DNA of 6,966 bases from Lachnospiraceae bacterium UBA7480 (GTDB lineage Bacteria; Bacillota; Clostridia; Lachnospirales; Lachnospiraceae), in contig DLOQ01000183.1 in the NCBI GenBank assembly GCA_002479655.1, positions 16,723-23,688 of the forward strand. Direction: 5' to 3'. The number at the start of each line of letters is the position of its first letter. Within the stretch, counting starts at the first letter, position 1. Of the stretch, positions 1 to 4,209 are shown one piece after another. Position numbers and translations under genes: made by a program. Below the pieces are notes generated by a model. That model saw nothing but the letters and a program-made list of their open reading frames with translations. It was not told where the DNA came from and made no database searches.

Positions 1-33
1 AGGTCGATGGTTCAAGTCCATCCTCCGCAACCA
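1..33 (+). tRNA. 3' end of a tRNA (T arm, acceptor strand, CCA); probably tRNA-Met
   Basis: Only the last 33 bases are inside the window. They form a T stem (GATGG, 6-10, paired with CCATC, 18-22) around the loop TTCAAGT (11-17). The acceptor 3' strand CTCCGCA (23-29), discriminator A30 and an encoded CCA (31-33) follow. The preceding AGGTC fits the variable loop of methionine tRNAs of Clostridia. The anticodon is not visible, so the amino acid is inference and the initiator form cannot be told from the elongator form. The 3' end of a tRNA is a common integration site for mobile elements, which suits the accessory content that follows. Confidence 0.85.
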
Positions 34-219
34 TGCAACTTAGGTTGCAGAGAGCAGTCTTTTAGGACTGCTCAAAACTTACATAATAATATGTAGGCTT
101 TGAGCAGCTCTAAAAATGAGCTACTCATTATTAAATTGTCTTGAAGTTCATGTTAAAGCATGAGCTTCATATATATTATCAAAGCAGTGTGGGTGCTTTG
201 GTAATTTGACATTTTTTGT
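34..219 (+). other. Six consecutive stem-loops downstream of the tRNA
   Basis: Stem-loops lie head to tail at 34-49 (TGCAAC/GTTGCA), 52-73 (GAGCAGTC/GACTGCTC), 81-94 (ACATA/TATGT), 101-127 (10 bp, one C-A mismatch), 142-169 (11 bp, one G-U) and 176-204 (11 bp, one G-U). A run of six T follows shortly after the last one (about 212-217), so this may be where the tRNA transcript ends. The two longest stems differ from perfect complementarity only by G-U wobbles, as expected if RNA pairing is maintained. I cannot assign the region to a known RNA family. It could be a processed 3' trailer, a cluster of terminators or part of a structured noncoding RNA. Confidence 0.5.
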
Positions 220-547
220 TCTCCCATACGCATAGATCTTGCCAGACAGCCCGACTTAGTGTTAGGTCATTTTCTGAGAGTGACGGGCTTGCGTATTTTC
301 CGGTTCTGATTGCGGTGTGTTGGCGCATAGGCAAATCCTTTTGGGATCCTCAATGCTCATCGGCTTGAGCTGCGGATAGTTTGTCGCAATAATCTGCGTG
401 AGATTGCAGCTCCTGTGCTGATTTGGGTCATCGCATTGACAACTTGAACGATCAACTTAATGGTCGTGTTGTACGCCGCGCACAGTCCCCTATCATTTCT
501 TTTCAAGCTGTTTTGGAAATGGGAGCTATTAAATTGTCAAGGTTCGC
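205..547. other. Stretch without a confident gene
   Basis: This stretch is visibly richer in G and C than its flanks, which suggests old coding sequence. The best open frame is on the minus strand, ATG at 328 to TGA at 179-181 (49 codons), with AAAAGGA upstream. The same frame is open again above a stop just upstream of the ATG. I do not recognise the peptide, and no long frame crosses the region. It may be a decayed gene or the end of an insertion element. Confidence 0.3.
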
Positions 548-556
548 GTAAAAACA

Positions 557-599
557 AAGAGTCTTTCTCACGAAGTCGCAAACTTAGAGAAAAACTCTT
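557..599 (-). terminator. Rho-independent terminator of the minus-strand RNA
   Basis: 13-nt arms with a single C-A mismatch (557-569/587-599) enclose a small inner stem AAGT/ACTT. On the minus strand the stem is followed by TTTGTTTTT (550-558), with no such tract on the plus-strand side. Confidence 0.65.
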
Positions 600-627
600 G
601 ACAATCTATTTTCAGTCGTGCTATAAT
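598..627 (+). promoter_or_regulatory. Consensus promoter, plus strand
   Basis: TTGACA at 598-603 and TATAAT at 622-627, separated by 18 nt. The -35 box overlaps the right arm of the minus-strand terminator hairpin (587-599), so the two opposing transcripts share control sequence. Confidence 0.75.
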
Positions 628-749
628 AAGCATGACAGAAATAGCAATGCAGGTCTTTCGGCAAGTCGGCGAAACTTCTGGAAGTCCGTTCCTTTAAGCT
701 ACTGGTAATAGCTCGGAGGAACAGCAAGACTATTCATATTTACATTTTT

Positions 750-778
750 ATTATACATCAAAGTTTTATACTTGTCAA
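750..778 (-). promoter_or_regulatory. Consensus promoter, minus strand
   Basis: Read on the minus strand: TTGACA (773-778), 17-nt spacer, TATAAT (750-755). It sits within the loop and left arm of a long hairpin (739-802) and points at the plus-strand promoter at 598-627. Confidence 0.75.
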
Positions 779-822
779 TAGCTTTGATGAAAAAAATGTA
801 AAATAAAATAAAACTGTCTGGC

Positions 823-852
823 AAAACGCATATCATCGGATATGCGTTTTTT
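823..852 (+). terminator. Strong Rho-independent terminator
   Basis: A perfect 12-bp stem (AAAACGCATATC, 823-834, with its complement at 839-850), loop ATCG, and a T run continuing to 852. It ends the plus-strand transcript that starts near 634. The A run on the left arm could let it work in both directions. Confidence 0.8.
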
Positions 853-870
853 GTTACTTGCCGTCAGACA

Positions 871-903
871 ATAAAAAGTGTGTCATAATGACACACTTTT
901 TAT
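871..903. repeat. Palindrome P1 (GTGTGTCAT-A-ATGACACAC), also a probable terminator
   Basis: A perfect 33-bp palindrome with a single central base. It has A/T tracts on both sides, so it could terminate transcription in either direction. It is copy 1 of four in the window (others at 1193-1213, 2034-2056, 2912-2934). With its left flank (861-898) it matches 2019-2056 at 37 of 38 positions, so this is a duplicated segment and not a chance hairpin. Confidence 0.85.
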
Positions 904-934
904 GTTACATTTTTATAAAGTAATAGTGATAGAC

Positions 935-963
935 TTGACAATTTTATCAACATAATATATAAT
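935..963 (+). promoter_or_regulatory. Consensus promoter of the type I antitoxin RNA
   Basis: TTGACA (935-940), 17-nt spacer, TATAAT (958-963). It predicts a start near 970 and drives the short convergent RNA opposite the hydrophobic peptide gene. Confidence 0.8.
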
Positions 964-969
964 AAGATT

Positions 970-1060
970 ATAAAAGGAGTACCGACTTAGACTAAGCGGT
1001 TGCTTCCCCTGTTAGTTATAAAAATAACCGTACAGTTTAGCGAGCTGCGGTTATTTTTTT
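970..1060 (+). ncRNA. Candidate type I antitoxin RNA (RatA-like position)
   Basis: A transcript of about 90 nt is defined by a consensus promoter (935-963) and a hairpin terminator (1020-1030 with 1048-1058). Its 5' part folds as a hairpin at 981-1000 (ACCG, CTTAG / CTAAG, CGGT). It contains AAAAGGAG (972-979) but no following start codon of use, so it is read as noncoding. It runs convergent to the small hydrophobic peptide gene at 1051-1149 and is complementary to the end of that gene and its 3' untranslated region. This is the arrangement known for the txpA/RatA and Fst type I systems. The family name is inference. Confidence 0.6.
1020..1058. terminator. Bidirectional terminator shared by peptide gene and antisense RNA
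   Basis: AAAATAACCG (1021-1030) pairs with CGGTTATTTT (1048-1057), extended by one pair, with T tracts on both strands. The minus-strand peptide gene has its stop codon (1051-1053) inside the right arm. Convergent toxin and antitoxin genes sharing a terminator are typical of type I loci. A diverged copy of this element lies at 2060-2096, just after the ToxN gene. Confidence 0.75.
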
Positions 1061-1149
1061 ATGTTCTTTATGATTTCATTGATGACCGTGAAGATCACCG
1101 CAAAAACCAGGGAAAGAATGATAGCCAGAGCTGCATAAAGCACTCCCAT
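1051..1149 (-). CDS. Small hydrophobic peptide, candidate type I toxin (holin-like/TxpA-Fst class)
   Basis: The predicted 32-residue peptide begins MGVLYAALAII and ends NEIIKNIKK: one membrane-spanning hydrophobic stretch (about residues 3-23) and a short charged, lysine-rich C-terminus. That is the architecture of type I toxins of Firmicutes that damage the membrane when expressed. Its gene converges on a short RNA with its own consensus promoter and shares a terminator with it. I saw no strong ribosome site before the ATG at 1149 (only AGAAG close by). A TTGACA at 1165-1170 has no matching -10, so the 5' end may be decayed or transcribed by read-through from the Fic gene upstream. The shape and setting support the call; the exact family cannot be settled from sequence alone. 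Confidence 0.55.
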   Translation of the reverse strand: MGVLYAALAIILSLVFAVIFTVINEIIKNIKK

Positions 1150-1192
1150 ACTTCTGAAGATATATGTCAAGGCTGCGACACGTCAGCTCTGG

Positions 1193-1213
1193 AGTGTGTC
1201 ATGATGACACGCT
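1193..1213. repeat. Palindrome P2 (GTGTGTCAT-G-ATGACACGC)
   Basis: Ten-base arms around G1203, with one G-T mismatch. It begins one base after the stop codon of the Fic gene at 1215-1946. Together with the coding sequence on its right (1193-1226) it matches 2913-2946 at 31 of 34 positions. Unlike P1 and P3 it has no T tract on the minus strand after it, so a terminator role is doubtful here. Confidence 0.8.
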
Positions 1214-1214
1214 T

Positions 1215-1946
1215 TTACTTTCTGCCGGAGGACAACTGATCGTCGGTCAAATCAAGAAGCTCATTGTCAGATTGGTTACGGCCCGCAAAGCTAATGCCAT
1301 CTAAGCAATGATCGTAAACGAATTGCTTGAACTCGTCAAGTTTATCGTAAGTATAGTAATAGCTTAGAACAGTATTAAAGGCTTCAATTTGCTCAACCGG
1401 CACAGAAATAATACCGCAGCCGTTCTCGATCATAAGCTTATTTGCAACTAGCATTGATGTGCGCTTGTTTCCGTCCCAAAAGAGCTGCGACTTCATTCCA
1501 AATGCCATGACTTCTATAGCTTTTTCGGTAGCCGACTTTCCATCGTCAGCCATGATTTGACGTAGTTTTTCTTCTGCGACAGCATGATCGGGTATTGGCG
1601 GGATGTACGATGTGCCTCCGATAGATACCTCGCCGGTTCTCAAAGAACCCCACGCTAGAGACTCATCACGAGATACCTCAGCATTTATTTTGCAAAATAA
1701 GGATATCTCCAGTTCATCCTTGTGTATGCCATCGAGTAAAGTCTGCCATGCGTGCTTGAGGTTTACTACAGTCAGTATATCATTAACACTTACATCGTTG
1801 ACTTTTGCTTTTTCGTATATAGCATAAGTTTGAGGAAAAGTAACGTTAACGCCCTCTAAATTAGCGCTTTTCCAAATATAATCCACGATATTCCTTTTAG
1901 CAAGAAAAATGTTTTCTTCGGTAGTCATATCAAACTTGTTTTTCAT
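1215..1946 (-). CDS. Fic-family protein with altered active-site motif (His to Gln)
   Basis: The 243-residue protein belongs to the Fic fold, whose canonical members transfer AMP from ATP to hydroxyl groups of target proteins. The core reads QLFWDGNKRTSM at 154-165. Against the consensus HPFx(D/E)GNxRxxR it keeps Phe156, Asp158, Gly159, Asn160 and Arg162, but the catalytic His is Gln154 and the last Arg is Met165. The N-terminal inhibitory motif (S/T)xxxE(G/N) is present as S27-A-N-L-E31-G32, placing it with class II Fic proteins. The start is ATG 1946, preceded by AAAGGTGG at the right distance; an in-frame GTG at 1958 lies within that ribosome site. A TTGAAA/TATAAT promoter precedes it. The C-terminus ends LDLTDDQLSSGRK, a tail shared with its two right-hand neighbours. 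It may be an AMPylase with different chemistry, a regulator or an inactive partner. Confidence 0.9.
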   Translation of the reverse strand: MKNKFDMTTEENIFLAKRNIVDYIWKSANLEGVNVTFPQTYAIYEKAKVNDVSVNDILTVVNLKHAWQTLLDGIHKDELEISLFCKINAEVSRDESLAWGSLRTGEVSIGGTSYIPPIPDHAVAEEKLRQIMADDGKSATEKAIEVMAFGMKSQLFWDGNKRTSMLVANKLMIENGCGIISVPVEQIEAFNTVLSYYYTYDKLDEFKQFVYDHCLDGISFAGRNQSDNELLDLTDDQLSSGRK

Positions 1947-1969
1947 ACAGCATACCACCTTTCGTAAAT

Positions 1970-1999
1970 ATTATAGCACATATAGCTTTGCAATTTCAA
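1970..1999 (-). promoter_or_regulatory. Promoter of the His-less Fic gene
   Basis: On the minus strand: TTGAAA (1994-1999), 18-nt spacer, TATAAT (1970-1975), about 24 nt before the start codon, with AAAGGTGG between. Palindrome P3 lies about 35 nt upstream of the -35 box. Confidence 0.7.
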
Positions 2000-2033
2000 C
2001 TATCATTTAGTTTTTGATCCGTCAGAAAATAAA

Positions 2034-2056
2034 AAGTGTGTCATAATGACACACTT
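2034..2056. repeat. Palindrome P3 (GTGTGTCAT-A-ATGACACAC), also a probable minus-strand terminator
   Basis: Perfect 11-bp arms around A2045. Read on the minus strand it is followed by TTTTTATTTT, so it can terminate the ToxN transcript. The 38-nt segment 2019-2056 repeats 861-898 with one difference. Confidence 0.85.
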
Positions 2057-2059
2057 CGT

Positions 2060-2096
2060 AAAATAACCGTAATGCATAGTGGGCTGCGGCTATTAT
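2060..2096 (-). terminator. Terminator-like hairpin after ToxN, a copy of the type I toxin terminator
   Basis: ATAACCG (2063-2069) pairs with CGGCTAT (2087-2093), one mismatch, then TTATTTT on the minus strand. Both copies begin AAAATAACCGTA, contain GCTGCGG and end TATGTTCT, so 2060-2104 is a diverged duplicate of about 1021-1067. It starts at the stop codon of the ToxN gene. Confidence 0.6.
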
Positions 2097-2729
2097 TTAT
2101 GTTCTCCCAAGTTCCGGATTTACAGTCAGATCAAGGACATCAGCCTTATCTTCTTCGTACACAGACCGCTTGTTTTGCATTTGCATAAATCTCAAGCACT
2201 TGCGCTCTGCGTACTCGTAATCAACCATGTCTTTAACGTAGCTCGGCAGCTCGCTTTTGATCTCAAGCCCGGCATTTACAAGTATGCGAAGTTGAACCTG
2301 ACGATAAGCCACAGATACAAGCTTAGTAATTTTATCTGCATTTTCTACAATGCTTCTATATTCTTTGTTCAATAAGTCTCTGTACTTATTATCGCTCACC
2401 TTGCTAAAATCATAGTATTGTAGCTCGGAACGAGGTACAGGTATCATATTTCCTATTTTCAGCGATGCTATCAATTCGCCTTTTTTGTTGAGCAGATGGA
2501 AAGCGACCGGCGAATTGCCTTTTAGCTTCTTCTTTCCGTCAATTATGCGAAAGTCCTTGTCTTTTGGAGAGCTTAAAGGCACAAAGTAACTAAACCCATT
2601 GATTTCAAGTGCAGTTCCTACATATTTTCGCTTGCCATCTTTGTTCTTGCATACATTAGTGAGACATTCGTCGCTCCGCAGATAGTTTATGTACCTTTCG
2701 GATACAATAAAGAACTTTGGCTTTTGCAT
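2097..2729 (-). CDS. ToxN/AbiQ-family endoribonuclease toxin of a type III toxin-antitoxin system
   Basis: The 210-residue protein matches the type III toxin family, sequence-specific RNases held inactive by a repeated RNA and often active in phage abortive infection. Recognisable blocks are FIVSERYINYL (7-17), KYVGTALEINGFSYFVPLSS (35-54) followed by PKDK, IASLKIGNMIPVP (87-99), and YRDLLNKEYRSI (116-127). The PLSSPK block (51-56) corresponds to the PLTSPK block of ToxN, which carries catalytic Thr/Ser; Tyr13 and Lys35 are other likely active-site positions. At about 160-210 it extends beyond the usual toxin length of roughly 165-180 residues, and it ends LDLTVNPELGRT, like the tails of the adjacent Fic proteins. 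The ribosome site is GAGGTGA, 6-7 nt before ATG 2729. Upstream lie a promoter, two RNA repeats and an attenuating terminator, the standard type III layout. It probably acts in the cytoplasm. Confidence 0.92.
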   Translation of the reverse strand: MQKPKFFIVSERYINYLRSDECLTNVCKNKDGKRKYVGTALEINGFSYFVPLSSPKDKDFRIIDGKKKLKGNSPVAFHLLNKKGELIASLKIGNMIPVPRSELQYYDFSKVSDNKYRDLLNKEYRSIVENADKITKLVSVAYRQVQLRILVNAGLEIKSELPSYVKDMVDYEYAERKCLRFMQMQNKRSVYEEDKADVLDLTVNPELGRT

Positions 2730-2748
2730 AGATAATCACCTCAAAATA

Positions 2749-2774
2749 AAAGGACGAAGAAAACTTCGTCCTTT
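2749..2774 (-). terminator. Attenuating terminator between antitoxin RNA and ToxN
   Basis: A perfect 11-bp stem AAAGGACGAAG/CTTCGTCCTTT with a 4-nt loop, then TTTTATTTT on the minus strand. In type III systems such a leaky terminator sets a high antitoxin-to-toxin ratio. The toxin ribosome site lies just beyond it. Confidence 0.85.
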
Positions 2775-2784
2775 AGTAGTTATT

Positions 2785-2858
2785 AAAGCTCGCATTTAAC
2801 GGCTGCGAAACACCGAGTTTGAAAGTTCGCACTTAACGGCGGCGAAACGCCATGAAAT
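2785..2858 (-). repeat. Two tandem 37-nt antitoxin repeats
   Basis: Unit A 2785-2821 and unit B 2822-2858 (plus-strand order). They differ at positions 5, 11, 20 and 28 within the first 30 bases, and the last seven bases are unrelated. A possible degenerate third start follows at 2859 (AAAACTC). Confidence 0.85.
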
Positions 2859-2877
2859 AAAACTCTGTCTGCATAAT

Positions 2878-2906
2878 ATTATACACTATCCATGAAAATA
2901 TGTCAA
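2878..2906 (-). promoter_or_regulatory. Consensus promoter of the type III locus
   Basis: Minus strand: TTGACA (2901-2906), 17-nt spacer, TATAAT (2878-2883), start predicted near 2871. Palindrome P4 ends only 5 nt upstream of the -35 box (2912-2934), a position where an operator could act. Confidence 0.85.
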
Positions 2907-2911
2907 TAGCG

Positions 2912-2934
2912 AAGTGTGTCATGATGACACACTT
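2912..2934. repeat. Palindrome P4 (GTGTGTCAT-G-ATGACACAC), possible operator
   Basis: Perfect 11-bp arms around G2923. It abuts the stop codon of the right-hand Fic gene (2935-2937) and lies 5 nt from the -35 box of the type III locus. It has no T tract on the minus strand, so an operator or boundary role is at least as likely as termination. Confidence 0.85.
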
Positions 2935-3771
2935 TTATCTTCTGCCCCGACCTTGCCCCTCGGTTAGATCGAGTTCGGCAGCTTCTTGAATATTACCCAT
3001 CTCATACTTCGGGGTAGGATCTAAAGCTACAAACGGTTTTATCTTTTCAAAATATTTACTCTGCTGATCCTCAAAGAATGATAGGAGTTTTTCATAGTCT
3101 TTCTCGATTTGTGCAGCGTGCAGGGCGTGATAATACCGAATCTTATCCGTATCGAAGATCACAACAGGCAATATGTTGCTATCAAGGCACTGCTTAAATA
3201 TAATAGCTCGTCCTGTACGACCGTTGCCGTCTTGGAACGGGTGTATATGCTCGTATTCAGCGTGGAATCTTACGATGTCTACAAGCTCCTTGTTTCCGCA
3301 ATTGTAGCTGCTTACAAGTTCATCTATTCTACCGGGTATGTTCTGAGGCAGCTCGGTCGTTATATCAGACACCTGATTAGCTCTGTTTTTAAACTCACCG
3401 ATCGGATAGCCGTTTGCATAGTCCTCAAAAACACCGATCTTCAGTTGGTAATGAAACTTCTTTATCATGTCTGATGATAACGGCTGTTCGAGAGATTTTA
3501 TAACTTCGTTGAACATCTTGAAATGTCCGGTCATTTCTTCGATATCCTTAGCTCTGTAAACAGAATTGTCTTCAGATACTATAGTGCCGGTATCAAATAA
3601 AGAAGCCGTTTGCTCACTTGTAAGAGTACTGCCCTCTATCTTATTCGAGTTGTATGCCATACTCTTTTGGGTCAACGCATACACGCCCTTTTTATCTTTA
3701 CGCTCAAACTCTGTTATCAGCTGCTTTTTTAACTGTAATACAAAAGCCTTTTCATCAAATTTATTGTTCAT
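2935..3771 (-). CDS. Class II Fic protein, probable AMPylase (adenylyltransferase)
   Basis: The 278-residue protein carries a complete Fic motif, HPFQDGNGRTGR at 177-188, matching HPFx(D/E)GNxRxxR with catalytic His177, acidic Asp181 and ATP-binding Gly/Asn/Arg residues. The N-terminal inhibitory motif (S/T)xxxE(G/N) is S42-N-K-I-E46-G47, so this is an autoinhibited class II enzyme that would move AMP from ATP onto a target protein. Around it lie GEFKNRANQV (125-134), part of the beta-hairpin (flap) region, and YEHIHPF. ATG 3771 is chosen because GGAGAG precedes it by 6-7 nt; the longer frame from 3798 has no such site. The protein ends LDLTEGQGRGRR, the tail also seen in the ToxN and His-less Fic proteins. 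The target is unknown; Fic proteins near toxin loci may act as toxins, as defence components, or on host translation or DNA topology proteins. Confidence 0.93.
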   Translation of the reverse strand: MNNKFDEKAFVLQLKKQLITEFERKDKKGVYALTQKSMAYNSNKIEGSTLTSEQTASLFDTGTIVSEDNSVYRAKDIEEMTGHFKMFNEVIKSLEQPLSSDMIKKFHYQLKIGVFEDYANGYPIGEFKNRANQVSDITTELPQNIPGRIDELVSSYNCGNKELVDIVRFHAEYEHIHPFQDGNGRTGRAIIFKQCLDSNILPVVIFDTDKIRYYHALHAAQIEKDYEKLLSFFEDQQSKYFEKIKPFVALDPTPKYEMGNIQEAAELDLTEGQGRGRR

Positions 3772-3796
3772 AATTCTCTCCGTTCTGCCTAAAAAC

Positions 3797-3842
3797 ACTA
3801 TACACTTGCATATAGTATATCACATAAAAATCCGAAATGCAA
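3797..3842 (-). promoter_or_regulatory. Promoter and possible operator of the class II Fic gene
   Basis: Minus strand: TTGCAT (3837-3842), 17-nt spacer, TATACT (3814-3819). An inverted repeat ACTATA-N8-TATAGT (3797-3802, 3811-3816) overlaps the -10 box and the start site, a good position for a repressor. Confidence 0.55.
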
Positions 3843-4131
3843 ATTTTATCTGTCAAAAAGAAAAGAACCAAAAGAAAAGCGGCTGCGCCGCAGGGGGAAT
3901 CTTGGTGGGCGTTCCCCTCTTGTCAGTGTTGAAAGTGATTGAAAACGCTGCGCGTTTACAACACTTCCAACACTGACAATTCACCCCCAGCCCACCGCGA
4001 TGGATGGACGGAATGATAAAAATAAAAAGTCTATATTCGTAATAGAATAAGACTTAGTTATCTTGAATAATATCAGAAACATATTTCTGACAGATAGATA
4101 TCTTTAGTGGGTTAGATATCGACAGCTCATT
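3843..4131. repeat. Gene-free region of inverted repeats
   Basis: No convincing gene is seen. The main element is a long inverted repeat with perfect 12-bp outer arms TTGTCAGTGTTG/CAACACTGACAA (3920-3931, 3968-3979) and an inner AAACGC/GCGTTT stem. A GC-rich hairpin GCGGC-TGC-GCCGC lies just before it (about 3880-3892). Smaller hairpins follow near 4024-4056 and 4070-4086 (CAGAAA/TTTCTG). These could be a REP-like or miniature-transposon end. I cannot name a family. Confidence 0.45.
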
Positions 4132-4174
4132 TTAAGGACTACCCCTAGTCTTAAAAAAATTTTTGTCAAACCAC

Positions 4175-4203
4175 TTGACATTCTTGCAAAAGCGGTTTAT
4201 ACT
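4175..4203 (+). promoter_or_regulatory. Consensus promoter inside the truncated gene, antisense
   Basis: TTGACA (4175-4180), 17-nt spacer, TATACT (4198-4203). The -35 box is half of an inverted repeat TGTCAA-ACCAC-TTGACA (4164-4180). Confidence 0.65.
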
Positions 4204-4209
4204 AATACT

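Larger units (their letters stand above)
550..743 (-). ncRNA. Candidate structured small RNA, minus strand (about 195 nt)
   Basis: A consensus promoter on the minus strand (-35 TTGACA at 773-778, 17-nt spacer, -10 TATAAT at 750-755) predicts a transcript starting near 743 and reading leftward. It would end at a stem of 12 pairs out of 13 (557-569 with 587-599) followed on the minus strand by TTTGTTTTT, a typical Rho-independent terminator. The body (650-730) can fold as a branched structure: an outer stem 653-657 with 726-730, and a two-part hairpin at 688-722 (GTTCCT/AGGAAC, then AGCTA/TAGCT). No convincing reading frame lies in it. The size resembles 6S RNA, but I see none of the sequences that would justify that name. 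A plus-strand transcript covers the same bases. Confidence 0.55.
634..852 (+). ncRNA. Candidate counter-transcript, plus strand (about 220 nt)
   Basis: A consensus promoter (TTGACA 598-603, 18-nt spacer, TATAAT 622-627) predicts a start near 634. The first strong terminator downstream is the 12-bp stem at 823-850 followed by T residues. The transcript would be complementary to the minus-strand RNA over about 634-743 and would also contain a long two-part hairpin (739-749 with 791-802; 756-763 with 782-789). A 21-codon frame opens at ATG 632, but it has no ribosome site and would be essentially leaderless, so I do not call it. Face-to-face promoters of this kind occur in antisense-controlled systems such as plasmid copy control and type I toxin loci. 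The role here is unknown. Confidence 0.45.
2740..2871 (-). ncRNA. Type III antitoxin RNA (ToxI-like), two 37-nt repeats
   Basis: Read leftward from the promoter at 2878-2906, the RNA contains two tandem units with a 37-nt period: 2822-2858 (first transcribed) and 2785-2821. The two copies agree at 26 of the first 30 aligned positions and diverge at one end. Each contains TTTCGC and a downstream GCGA(A/G), which can pair, and the first also has GGCG/CGCC. Such crossing pairings fit the pseudoknot that type III antitoxin repeats form when bound by their toxin. The RNA runs into an 11-bp terminator just before the toxin ribosome site. The toxin processes such an RNA into single repeats in known systems; that step is inference here. 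Confidence 0.85.

Noticed and set aside
179..328. Minus-strand 49-codon frame with AAAAGGA upstream
   Set aside because: Unrecognised, short, and its end overlaps the sixth hairpin; kept only as a remark under the gene-free region.
460..708. Plus-strand open frame of 82 codons with a biased composition
   Set aside because: It starts without a ribosome site and runs through a terminator hairpin, a consensus promoter and the structured RNA region.
634..743. 6S RNA, SRP RNA or tmRNA
   Set aside because: Size is compatible with 6S, but none of the conserved sequence of these RNAs is visible, and the opposing promoters are not typical of them.
1000..1239. Plus-strand open frame of 79 codons
   Set aside because: It is antisense to the hydrophobic peptide gene and crosses its terminator and palindrome P2; no ribosome site.
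2785..2858. Tandem repeats as a CRISPR array
   Set aside because: The 37-nt units are contiguous with no spacers and sit between a promoter and a toxin gene, which is the type III antitoxin pattern.
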